Positions 53,269 through 61,631 of a stretch of 64,000 nt of DNA are shown one piece after another. Numbering within the stretch: position 1 is the first letter of the stretch; each line of letters starts with the position of its first letter. The stretch is from assembly GCA_964439625.1 (NCBI GenBank), contig CAYTPI010000001.1, positions 186,001 through 250,000 on the forward strand, read 5' to 3'. The notes under the pieces are model-generated. The model had not been told where the DNA came from, searched no databases, and worked only from the letters and a program-made list of their open reading frames with translations. The stretch comes from CAYTPI01 sp964439625. Lineage in GTDB: Bacteria > Chloroflexota > Anaerolineae > Aggregatilineales > UBA3940. The position numbers were made by a program, and so were the translations under genes.

Positions 53269-54264
53269 GTGTCCGTATCAATTTACGACATTGCAAAACG
53301 AGCAAACGTATCAGCGGCAACTGTATCTCGAGCGCTAAATGATAACCCAAGAATTGCCAATGCGACGCGTAAGCGCATCAAGAACTTGGCCATCGAGATG
53401 GGATACGTGCCGAGTGCTGTTGCACGCAGCTTGACATCCGATGCAACATACACGATTGGTGTCATTATTACGGCAGTGAACGACCCATTTATGGGGCAGG
53501 TGATGGAAGGCATTGAGCAAGTGGCCCATGCTACCGCCTACGATGTGTTTCTCGGCATTTCCCATAATAATACTCAGAAAGAATTTGCTGTAGCGGAGGC
53601 GTTACAACGCCGACGAGTGGATGGGTTGATTGTTTTTTCAGCGCATCAATCCAGCACTTATGAGCATTTTCGAGACACGCTGAAAATCCCAATCGTGGTG
53701 CTCAATCTGCAAAAAGACATTGAAGGTATTTATGCCATCGGTATTGATGATTATGCAGCGTCGAAGCTGGCAGTAAAGCACTTGATCGACCTTGGGCACA
53801 CGGAAATTGGCTTTGTGACCGCTGCCAATCAGTCTGTATCAACGAGGCGTCGCTATGCAGGCTATCGTGATCAGATTGAAGCTCACAAGCTGGTACCCCA
53901 TCAGGCTATTCAGTCTGTGGATGCCCGTCATATTCGCGCTGGTTACGAAAGCCTCGATGCAATCCTAGACGCTCACCTGACGGCTGTCTTTTGCTACAAC
54001 GATGTGACTGCTATCGGGTTGCTATCAGCTTGTTATCAACGAGGCATCGTCGTCCCGAATGCACTGAGTGTGGTGGGCTTCGATGACATTGAAGGTGCAA
54101 TGTACAGCTCACCACCGTTGACGACCGTTCGTCAGCCAAAGTTTGAACTAGGCTTAGCTGCAACCAACTTGCTGATTAGCATTCTCGATGAGCATGTCGC
54201 CGATAATATTCTATTCGATGTCGATCTTGTGGTTCGACAGTCAACGGCGGCGATCACCGTCTAA
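53269..54264 (+). CDS. LacI-family repressor of the inositol cluster
   Basis: A 331-residue regulator: N-terminal helix-turn-helix and hinge helix (IYDIAKRANVSAATVSRALN, PSAVARSLTSDATYTIGVII), then a periplasmic-binding-protein-like effector domain with SVVGFDDIEGAMYSSPPLTT near the end. The start is a GTG. A strong operator covers its promoter. Because inositol genes follow directly, the inducer is probably inositol or an inositol-derived compound (inference). Classic IolR of Bacillus is a DeoR-type protein, so this is a different regulator class. Confidence 0.88.
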   Translation: MSVSIYDIAKRANVSAATVSRALNDNPRIANATRKRIKNLAIEMGYVPSAVARSLTSDATYTIGVIITAVNDPFMGQVMEGIEQVAHATAYDVFLGISHNNTQKEFAVAEALQRRRVDGLIVFSAHQSSTYEHFRDTLKIPIVVLNLQKDIEGIYAIGIDDYAASKLAVKHLIDLGHTEIGFVTAANQSVSTRRRYAGYRDQIEAHKLVPHQAIQSVDARHIRAGYESLDAILDAHLTAVFCYNDVTAIGLLSACYQRGIVVPNALSVVGFDDIEGAMYSSPPLTTVRQPKFELGLAATNLLISILDEHVADNILFDVDLVVRQSTAAITV

Positions 54265-54309
54265 CTTTGATAATAAAAACCTGCGCAGTTGCGCTCGGAG
54301 GAAAACAAC

Positions 54310-55203
54310 TTGAAAGTTGCAAACGCACCGTGTTCTTGGGGCATCATCGAAAATATTGAAGGAAAAGGCTCGACTTACGACCAAGTGCTCGACGAAATGC
54401 AGGCAACTGGCTATATCGGTACAGAACTTGGGGATTGGGGCTTCATGCCGACCGACCCAAGCCAATTGACGTTAGAACTTAAGAATCGTGAGTTGCAGTT
54501 GCTGGCATCCTGGGTGAGTGTCTACCTTCATGATCAAACTAAGCATCAGTCTAGTTTAGAAAATTGCCTGCGTACAGGTACGTTGTTGGCAGATGTTGGA
54601 GGCTCAGAGACGCTGGTCATTCTGGGTAACGATCCCTACACAGACCCGGTGCGTAACAAAAATTCTGGGCGCATTACGCCAGATATGGCAATGAACGAAG
54701 ATACATGGAAAGTCTTCGCTGAGGGGGCCAACATGATCGCCCAGCGAATCAGAGAGGAGCTTGGCATCCGGACAGCATTCCATCATCATATTGGCACTTG
54801 GATTGAGACGCCAGCCGAAGTGCAGCGCTTGATGGATATGACTGACCCCAACTTGCTTGGACTCGTGTTCGATACGGGGCATTACACCTTTGGCGGAGGA
54901 GACCCGCTTGAGGGTGTACGCACCTTTGCTGACCGCATCTGGCATGTGCATTTCAAAGATTGTGATCTAGATGTGGCGGCTCAGTCGCGCGTGGGCGAAT
55001 GGAATGGCCCTGAGTCAGTTGGGCACGGGGTCTTCTGTGAACTAGGGCAAGGCAGTGTCGATTTTTCCGGAGTCATTAAGGCCCTTCGAGAAACCGACTA
55101 TAACGGTTGGATTGTCGTCGAGCAGGATGTCTTACCCGGTATGGGGACTCCAAAAGAGAGTGCGCAACGTAACCGTAATTACCTCACCAGTATTGGATTA
55201 TAA
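54310..55203 (+). CDS. Sugar phosphate isomerase/epimerase, IolE-like (inosose dehydratase-like)
   Basis: A 297-residue TIM barrel. VANAPCSWGIIE, GYIGTELGDWGFMPTDPSQL, FHHHIGTWIETPAEVQRLMD, LVFDTGHYTFGGGDPLEGVR, HVHFKDCD and VVEQDV match the myo-inosose-2 dehydratase (IolE) pattern, with metal ligands Glu, Asp, His and Glu. IolE removes water from scyllo-inosose. The TTG at 54310 is chosen because GGAGG lies 8 bases before it; another TTG at 54289 lacks this. An IolH/IolI-type isomerase role is the alternative. Confidence 0.82.
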   Translation: MKVANAPCSWGIIENIEGKGSTYDQVLDEMQATGYIGTELGDWGFMPTDPSQLTLELKNRELQLLASWVSVYLHDQTKHQSSLENCLRTGTLLADVGGSETLVILGNDPYTDPVRNKNSGRITPDMAMNEDTWKVFAEGANMIAQRIREELGIRTAFHHHIGTWIETPAEVQRLMDMTDPNLLGLVFDTGHYTFGGGDPLEGVRTFADRIWHVHFKDCDLDVAAQSRVGEWNGPESVGHGVFCELGQGSVDFSGVIKALRETDYNGWIVVEQDVLPGMGTPKESAQRNRNYLTSIGL

Positions 55204-55209
55204 TTTCCC

Positions 55210-56235
55210 ATGTCAAACGTAACTGTCGGGCTCATTGGCGCAGGCCGCATCGGGCGCATCCATGCAGATGTGCTGTCAAACCGAGTCGCAAATGCCTCCA
55301 TTCGAGCCGTCTATGATGTCCATCAGGCTGGTGCTGCGGAGGCGGCTGCACAATACAATATTCCGATTGTGGCTGAAAGCGTTGAGCAAATTCTCGGTGA
55401 TGACACTATTGACGCTGTTTACATATGTAGCAGTACCGATACGCACGTCCCATTAATTATTCAAGCGGCGCAGGCTGGCAAAGAGATTTTCTGCGAAAAG
55501 CCGATTGCGCTCTCTCTACCCTCCATTGATGAAGCCCTCGCTGCCGTCGATGAAGCAGGCGTTAAACTACAAGTCGGCTTCAACCGTCGGTTTCATAATA
55601 ACTTTAAGCGCATTCATGAGCTGGTTGCAGAAGGACGGATTGGTGATCCACACATGGTACGCATCACTAGCCGTGACTCTGCACCACCACCACCGGGCTA
55701 TCTGGCAGCGGGTGGAATTTTTGTTGATATGACAATCCACGACTTTGATATGGCTCGCTACTTGATCGGTCGTGACGTGACCGAAGTGTACGCGACTGGC
55801 GTTGTCTTGATTGACCCGGCCCTCAAAGAGGCGGGTGATGTTGATACCGCAGTTGTCGTAATGACTTACGAGGGTGGGGCTATCTGTACGATTGAAAACA
55901 GTCGGGAAGCGGTTTACGGATACGATCAGCGCGTTGAAGTCTTTGGTAACAAGGGCACGCTGATTTCCGATAACAATACGCCCAATAACACTCAGCTTTG
56001 GACAACAGCAGGGTTACGCTCTGACCTGCCACATTTTGGCTTTCTGGAATTGTACATGCAGAGCTACATTGATGAGTCGCTCGCTTTTATTGACTCGCTT
56101 CTCAATGATACGGATGTTCCCGTTACAGGTATTGATGGTCGGTACCCGTTGGTGATGGGTCTTGCTGCCCGTCGTTCACTGGCAGAAAACCGACCCGTAA
56201 AGCTGGCAGAGATCGAGGCGGAGGTGTCTTCTTGA
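55210..56235 (+). CDS. iolG: Inositol 2-dehydrogenase (Gfo/Idh/MocA family)
   Basis: 341 residues: GLIGAGRIGRIHADVLSNRV is the NAD-binding motif, EIFCEKPIALS carries the catalytic Lys, GFNRRFHNNFKRIHELVAEG is typical of IolG, and GGIFVDMTIHDFDMARYLIG contains the Asp and His of the active site. It oxidises myo-inositol to scyllo-inosose. It starts 6 bases after the iolE-like gene and overlaps the next gene's start. Confidence 0.9.
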   Translation: MSNVTVGLIGAGRIGRIHADVLSNRVANASIRAVYDVHQAGAAEAAAQYNIPIVAESVEQILGDDTIDAVYICSSTDTHVPLIIQAAQAGKEIFCEKPIALSLPSIDEALAAVDEAGVKLQVGFNRRFHNNFKRIHELVAEGRIGDPHMVRITSRDSAPPPPGYLAAGGIFVDMTIHDFDMARYLIGRDVTEVYATGVVLIDPALKEAGDVDTAVVVMTYEGGAICTIENSREAVYGYDQRVEVFGNKGTLISDNNTPNNTQLWTTAGLRSDLPHFGFLELYMQSYIDESLAFIDSLLNDTDVPVTGIDGRYPLVMGLAARRSLAENRPVKLAEIEAEVSS

Positions 56236-57182
56236 GGCTCTATATCACCGGTGGTACGGGGTTTCTCGGTAGCAATATTTTGAAAGTCGCCCAGGAAACA
56301 CGCAAAGCTGATGTGTTTACGACGGTGTACTCGTACCAGCCTGCTGACGATGTTACGTTCGGCTATGGTCAGGTCGATATGCGCAATGCCAAACAAGTAA
56401 TGCAGAGCGTCAAACGCTACACTCCAACAACCATCATTCACTCGGCTATCTTGAATGATTTCGCTGCGATGTACCGTGAGCGGCAGCTAGCATGGGAATC
56501 ATATGTCAGTGCCACTCGTCACTTGGTTGCTGCGGCTAATGCAGTCGGTGCTAAATTCATTCTTATCTCGACTGACTGGGTCTTTGATGGAACGCAAGGT
56601 ATCGCCGACGAGGATACGCCGCCCAACCCAATTAACATTTACGGTGTTCTAAAAACCATTGCTGAGACTGTTGTTGCCGAGTCGGCTGAGAATGGTGTGG
56701 TCGCCCGCGTTAGTGGTGTTAATGGGCACCATTGGCTGCGTCCTAAAGAAGAACGTCTCCAGAACCTTGGGTTTGGGCATTTCTGCACGGCTGTCGTTAA
56801 GACATTGCAGCAAGGTCAATCTTTCCCCGTGTGGACGGCAGAAAAAGACATCAATCTACTAGCGACACCCAGCCTTGCGTCTGAAAGTGCTGAGATGATA
56901 ATGCGCATCATCGAGAAGGATGTGCGTGGTATTTGCCATTGCTGCATCGGTGAAACGATTGATCGGATGACATTGGCTCAACTAACTGCGGAGGTTTTTG
57001 AACTTGACACGAGCTTGATCACCTCAAGCAAGCCCGACCGCGGTGAAATAGCCGGTGTTCCCATTCCCGTAGACACACGCCTTGATGCTGCCAAAACTGC
57101 TGCAGCGCTAGAATATCAGCTTCCAACAGTGCGCAGCATCTTAGAAACTTATCGAAATCAACTTGCTACCAACAGCCTCTAA
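56232..57182 (+). CDS. RmlD-like NAD(P)-dependent reductase (extended SDR)
   Basis: A 316-residue extended SDR: YITGGTGFLGSNILKVAQET is the nucleotide loop, STDWVFDGTQGIADEDTPPN and NIYGVLKTIAE (YxxxK) form the active site. This matches dTDP-4-dehydrorhamnose-reductase-type enzymes. A rhamnose role is unlikely in an inositol operon, so it may reduce or epimerise an inositol-derived ketone (inference). It starts with a TTG overlapping the iolG stop (TTGA). Confidence 0.8.
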   Translation: MRLYITGGTGFLGSNILKVAQETRKADVFTTVYSYQPADDVTFGYGQVDMRNAKQVMQSVKRYTPTTIIHSAILNDFAAMYRERQLAWESYVSATRHLVAAANAVGAKFILISTDWVFDGTQGIADEDTPPNPINIYGVLKTIAETVVAESAENGVVARVSGVNGHHWLRPKEERLQNLGFGHFCTAVVKTLQQGQSFPVWTAEKDINLLATPSLASESAEMIMRIIEKDVRGICHCCIGETIDRMTLAQLTAEVFELDTSLITSSKPDRGEIAGVPIPVDTRLDAAKTAAALEYQLPTVRSILETYRNQLATNSL

Positions 57183-57328
57183 CCCCCGCGGGACGTTGCT
57201 GGAAGTCAGTAAGTTTGATGATGTATTCGTTCAATTGAAAAGTTCGTAAAGGAGAGAGGTATACGGAGAGAAGTACGCCAACACTTGAACGATTAATTCT
57301 ATTCACACAAACTAAGAAAGGATTTACC

Positions 57329-58405
57329 ATGATGGTAAAGCGCAACTATCTATACTTGTTGATTGTGGCTTTCGTTTTCGCACTGGCAGCCTGTGCTGCG
57401 CCGGCTGAGGAGCCAACCGCTGAGGAAGAAGAAGCGGAGGAACCAACTGCCGTAGAAGAGGCTGCGGAAGAAGAAACCGATGGAGAGATGGTCGAAGAAG
57501 AAATGGAAGAGGCTGAAGAAGAGCAGGTTGCTCAGTCTGACCTTACCTTCTGCATGGTCGTCCATGATGACCCAACCGGCTCCTTCTGGAACGTCGTTGA
57601 CCGTGGCGGTAAGGATGCCGCCGCACAGTATGGCATCAATTTCACTTCGATTGGTAGTAACGATCCGAACGAGCAAGCCCAGATGATCGAAGACTGCGCC
57701 AGCCAAGGCGTAGATGGGCTGGTCGTCTCGATGGCAAACCCAGACGCACTTGAGAGTTCCGTTATCGGTGCTGTCGATGCTGACATCCCAGTGGTGACCA
57801 TTAACTCCGGTCTAGATCGCTCCGCTGAGTTCGGTGCACTGAACCACGTTGGACAAACAGAATTTATCGCTGGTCAAGGTGCTGGCTTGCGCTTCAATGA
57901 GGCTGGCGTCAGTAAGGTGCTCTGTGTTCAGCATGAAGAGGGTAACGTTGGACTCGACGAGCGCTGTGGCGGTCTAGAAGACACCTTCGAGGGCGAAGTG
58001 GAGCGCTTTAATGTTGCCACTACGGGTGTTGCTGATATCGTTGGAACGCTGTCAACCATCCAAGATAAGGTCACTTCTGATGACAGCATTGATGCAATTC
58101 TGGCGCTTAACCCAGATGTGGGTGTTGCGGCGCGTGATGCTGTTGCTGCTGCTGGTACCGAGCAGATTATCGGTACCTTTGACCTCAGCCCAGATGTCCT
58201 TGAGGCAATTGAAGCCGGCGAGATTATTTTCGCCGTTGACCAGCAGCAGTATCTGCAAGGTTACCTGCCTGTTGTTCTACTGTACCTGTTCAACACCAAT
58301 TTGAACACCGTTGGTGGTGGTCAGCCGTTACTAACTGGCCCTGGCTTCGTTACGCCAGACAACGCTGCTGATGTCATCGAACTATCTGCTGGCGGTACGC
58401 GCTAA
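57329..58405 (+). CDS. Sugar/polyol ABC transporter substrate-binding lipoprotein
   Basis: A 358-residue ribose-type binding protein. The signal peptide ends in a lipobox at Cys22 (LAAC), followed by a Glu-rich linker (about 27-70). The ligand domain runs from FCMVVHDDPTGSFWNVVDRG through GIGSNDPNEQAQMIEDCASQ-like sequence to FAVDQQQYLQGYLPVVLLYL. It captures the substrate, probably myo-inositol, outside the membrane. Two in-frame ATGs (57329, 57332) follow AAAGGA. A strong hairpin separates it from the permease gene. Confidence 0.88.
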   Translation: MMVKRNYLYLLIVAFVFALAACAAPAEEPTAEEEEAEEPTAVEEAAEEETDGEMVEEEMEEAEEEQVAQSDLTFCMVVHDDPTGSFWNVVDRGGKDAAAQYGINFTSIGSNDPNEQAQMIEDCASQGVDGLVVSMANPDALESSVIGAVDADIPVVTINSGLDRSAEFGALNHVGQTEFIAGQGAGLRFNEAGVSKVLCVQHEEGNVGLDERCGGLEDTFEGEVERFNVATTGVADIVGTLSTIQDKVTSDDSIDAILALNPDVGVAARDAVAAAGTEQIIGTFDLSPDVLEAIEAGEIIFAVDQQQYLQGYLPVVLLYLFNTNLNTVGGGQPLLTGPGFVTPDNAADVIELSAGGTR

Positions 58406-58421
58406 GCACATGAACTAGTGC

Positions 58422-58447
58422 GGAGGGCCGGTATCGGCCGGCCCTCC
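58422..58447 (+). terminator. Very stable hairpin between binding-protein and permease genes
   Basis: GGAGGGCCGG and CCGGCCCTCC form a perfect 10-bp GC-rich stem with a 6-base loop; a mixed T/C tail follows. Such hairpins keep more binding-protein message than permease message. Confidence 0.75.
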
Positions 58448-58507
58448 TATTCCCCCCGAAGTTTGGCTGAGGGGCTATCGGCTTTTCAGCACAGTTAGGA
58501 GGCCACT

Positions 58508-59623
58508 ATGGCTACAACAGTATCGAAACAAACATCCTCAGATGAGCGGGTCATTCAGAGAAGCCGCTTTCGGCAGTTGTTAATTCAGCCGGAAGTTGGC
58601 GCCTTCATGGGGGCGCTTGTCATCTTTCTATTTTTCGCTTTCATTCCTGAGCAAGCGCGAGATATTTTCCCGACCATTACCGGTGCGGCTCGCTTTCTGG
58701 ACCCATCATCGACGTTAGGGATTATGGCTGTTGCCGTCGCCCTATTGATGATTGGCGGTGAGTTTGATCTTTCAGCTGGCGCTATCACAGGGTCAGCGGG
58801 CCTTTTGATGGGTATGGTTGCCGTCTATGCTGGTACCAGCATTTGGGTCGGTATGATTGTATCGCTTGCTTTTTGCCTGCTGGTAGGTTTCTTGAACGGT
58901 TGGTTGGTCGTCAGTACCGGGTTGCCCAGCTTTATCGTGACGCTGGCTAGTTTCTTTATTCTGCGCGCGCTCAACGTTGGTGTGACGCGTGCCGTCACAG
59001 ACCAGATTCGCGTTCAGGGGATTGACGACGTTCCTGGTTATGACGCTGCCGTCGCTATTTTTAACACAGAGATTCAGTTTCTAGGCGAGACATTCCGCAC
59101 ATCGATCTTCTGGTGGATTGCGTTAACGATCCTTGCGACATGGTTACTCACTCGAACTCGCTATGGTAACTGGATATTCATCGTCGGGGGTGACCCAAAA
59201 GCTGCGCGCAGTGTTGGTATTCCGGTTGTATTCACTAAGATATCTCTGTTTATGATCACGGCTGGGGCAGGGTGGTTGGTCGGAATTATGACGGCACTTC
59301 GATTGCGCTCTGCTGTTGCTAGCCAAGGTATTGGGCAAGAGTTTGTCTATATTATTGCGGCTGTTATTGGCGGTTGTTTGCTGACGGGCGGCTATGGCTC
59401 TGCGATTGGCGCTGCAATTGGCGCGCTGATCTTCGGCATGACACGTACAGGGATCGTCTTTGCTGGTTGGGAAACTGACTGGTTCTTTGGCTTTTTAGGC
59501 ATAATGCTGCTCGTTGCGGTCTTAGTGAATAACTACACACGGGCACGCGCCGATGACATGCAGTCTAAACGAAAAGCCGAGCTAGCAGCCAAGCCTGAAA
59601 ATGCCGCTGAGAATAGTAGCTAA
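58508..59623 (+). CDS. ABC transporter permease, ribose/inositol type
   Basis: A 371-residue polytopic protein with about ten helices. The AraH/RbsC-type sequences are GEFDLSAGAITGSAGLLMGM, GFLNGWLVVSTGLPSFIVTL and GGCLLTGGYGSAIGAAIGAL. A soluble charged N-terminus and tail face the cytoplasm. AGGAGG precedes the ATG. Confidence 0.9.
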   Translation: MATTVSKQTSSDERVIQRSRFRQLLIQPEVGAFMGALVIFLFFAFIPEQARDIFPTITGAARFLDPSSTLGIMAVAVALLMIGGEFDLSAGAITGSAGLLMGMVAVYAGTSIWVGMIVSLAFCLLVGFLNGWLVVSTGLPSFIVTLASFFILRALNVGVTRAVTDQIRVQGIDDVPGYDAAVAIFNTEIQFLGETFRTSIFWWIALTILATWLLTRTRYGNWIFIVGGDPKAARSVGIPVVFTKISLFMITAGAGWLVGIMTALRLRSAVASQGIGQEFVYIIAAVIGGCLLTGGYGSAIGAAIGALIFGMTRTGIVFAGWETDWFFGFLGIMLLVAVLVNNYTRARADDMQSKRKAELAAKPENAAENSS

Positions 59624-59634
59624 GAAAATAACCT

Positions 59635-60549
59635 ATGGCAGAACAACCTGTACTCGAATTTAAAGAGGTCACCAAGACATTCGGTAGTGTGATCGCGCTC
59701 AACAAGATCAACGCGAAAATATTCCCTGGTGAAGTTACCTGTTTGCTTGGGGATAACGGTGCTGGTAAGTCGACATTCATCAAGACGCTCTCCGGTATTC
59801 ATAAGCCAGATGGCGGCACGTATTTCGTCGATGGGCAACCGGTCGAATTTAACTCACCCCGAGATGCTCTTGCCGCTGGCATTGCGACGGTCTACCAGGA
59901 TTTGGCATTAGTGCCACTCATGCCAATCTGGCGGAACTTCTTTGCTGGGCAAGAGCCACAGCGCGGCTTTTGGCCCTTCCGCTCTTTCGATGTGGATTTT
60001 GCCAAACGTATCGTTCGCGAAGAAATGGGCAAAATGAGCATTGACATCCGCGACCCTGACCAGCCAGTGGGCACTATGTCTGGTGGGGAGCGGCAGTCGT
60101 TGGCAATTGCCCGGGCTGTCTACTTCGGCGCCCGTGTTTTGATCCTTGATGAACCAACGTCGGCACTAGGAGTTACGCAAACGGGGGTCGTCCTACGTTA
60201 TATTGCTCAGGCAAGAGCACGGGGCCTCGCAGTGATCTTCATCACCCATAACCCGAACCACGCGTACCCTATTGGGGATAAGTTCACTATTCTCAAGCGT
60301 GGGCAGACATTAGGTACGTTCGCTAAGAAGGAAATCTCACGCGAAGAGATGATCACGTTGATGTCCGGTGCGGATGAACTAGATACATTGGCGCAGGAAC
60401 TCGACGAATTTTCTAAACAGGACCATGATGAGAGCGTCAAGATGCAGCAGCTCAGTGATACTGAAGCCGAAATGGCTGATGAGGTCGAGGCGCAAAGTAA
60501 GATCGCAGCGGCAGCTCAGAAGAAATCAATCGACTCATCTGTTGATTAA
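59635..60549 (+). CDS. ABC transporter ATP-binding protein, sugar type
   Basis: A 304-residue single ATPase domain: Walker A GDNGAGKST (39-47), signature MSGGERQ (148-154), Walker B VLILDEPTSALG (168-179), and an H-loop ITHNP. The usual ribose-type ATPases have two fused domains (about 500 residues); this one has one, so it would work as a homodimer. The C-terminal tail is charged and probably helical. Confidence 0.9.
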   Translation: MAEQPVLEFKEVTKTFGSVIALNKINAKIFPGEVTCLLGDNGAGKSTFIKTLSGIHKPDGGTYFVDGQPVEFNSPRDALAAGIATVYQDLALVPLMPIWRNFFAGQEPQRGFWPFRSFDVDFAKRIVREEMGKMSIDIRDPDQPVGTMSGGERQSLAIARAVYFGARVLILDEPTSALGVTQTGVVLRYIAQARARGLAVIFITHNPNHAYPIGDKFTILKRGQTLGTFAKKEISREEMITLMSGADELDTLAQELDEFSKQDHDESVKMQQLSDTEAEMADEVEAQSKIAAAAQKKSIDSSVD

Positions 60550-60555
60550 CCAACA

Positions 60556-60583
60556 GGGTTGAGTAATCGTTATCGCTTAACCC
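60556..60583 (+). terminator. Attenuator-like hairpin before iolC
   Basis: GGGTTGAG and CTTAACCC pair over 8 bases (one G-T pair), with a 12-base loop, then CTCTTTAAT. It may reduce read-through from the transporter genes to iolC. Confidence 0.45.
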
Positions 60584-60617
60584 CTCTTTAATATTGCTAG
60601 AAAGCAGAGGGATACCC

Positions 60618-61631
60618 TTGGCAGACAAAACTTTCGATGTCACTGCAATGGGGCGCTCTGGGATGGACTTATACGCCAACGATGTTGGTGCTGATTTTGT
60701 CGATATCACCAGTTTTGCCGCTTATGTTGGTGGCTCACCGACAAATATCGCCGTTGGTACGCGCCGTCTCGGCTTGAATGTCGCCTTACTGACCGCCGTC
60801 GGCGATGACCCACCGGGGGACTTCTTGCTCAAGTTCTTCGAGGAGGAGGGTATCGTGACGGATTATATTCCGCGTAAGCCCGGTTACCGAACCAGTGCGG
60901 TCGTGCTCGGAATTGAACCGCCCGATAAGTTTCCGTTGGTCTACTATCGTCATAACTGCGCTGATATGGCGTTTGACATCGATGATGTGCTGGCAGCTCC
61001 GCTGACTGATACGCGTGTGCTGGAAGTATCTGGCACAGGCCTCAGCCGTGAACCGAACCGCAGTGCGACTTACCTCGCTGCTGAAATTGCTAAGCAAGCT
61101 AGGGCAGCCGTCGTTCTTGATATCGACTTTCGCCCCGACCAATGGCATGATGTCCGCGCTTTTGGCGTCTCGCTTCGGGCGCTGCTGCCGCTGGTTGATA
61201 TTGTTTTGGGCACAGAGGAAGAGATCAATGCCGCTATGCTCAAAGATCCGACGCAGGTCAGGGTCGAGCATTCGCAGATTTCAGGGGCAGAAGTGGCGGG
61301 TGACCTCGATGCTAACATCCAAGCGATGTTGGGCTATGGCCTCGAAGCTTTGGTCGTTAAGCGTGGCGCTAAGGGGGCCAGCATTATCCCCGCCGGTGAA
61401 CCAATGATTGATGTGCCCGGGTTCCCGGTTGAGGTCTACAACGTGCTCGGTGCCGGAGATGCCTTTGCCAGCGGCTTCGTCTACGGCTACGTCAAAGGGT
61501 GGGATTTTTATAAAGCCTGCCGGATGGGCAACGCTTGCGGCGCAATCGTGGTGACGCGCCATGGTTGTGCCAATTTCATGGGTTATGAAGATGAAGTACT
61601 CAAGTTTATAGAAGAAAAGGGAGGTTTCTAA
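60618..61631 (+). CDS. iolC: 5-dehydro-2-deoxygluconokinase
   Basis: A PfkB-family kinase of 337 residues that phosphorylates 2-deoxy-5-keto-gluconate in inositol breakdown. AMGRSGMDLYAND and AYVGGSPTNIAVGTRRLGLN are IolC-like substrate motifs; VYNVLGAGDAFASGFVYGY carries the catalytic Asp. The TTG at 60618 is chosen because AGAGGG lies 6 bases upstream. Its stop (TAA) overlaps the iolD ATG by one base. Confidence 0.9.
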   Translation: MADKTFDVTAMGRSGMDLYANDVGADFVDITSFAAYVGGSPTNIAVGTRRLGLNVALLTAVGDDPPGDFLLKFFEEEGIVTDYIPRKPGYRTSAVVLGIEPPDKFPLVYYRHNCADMAFDIDDVLAAPLTDTRVLEVSGTGLSREPNRSATYLAAEIAKQARAAVVLDIDFRPDQWHDVRAFGVSLRALLPLVDIVLGTEEEINAAMLKDPTQVRVEHSQISGAEVAGDLDANIQAMLGYGLEALVVKRGAKGASIIPAGEPMIDVPGFPVEVYNVLGAGDAFASGFVYGYVKGWDFYKACRMGNACGAIVVTRHGCANFMGYEDEVLKFIEEKGGF

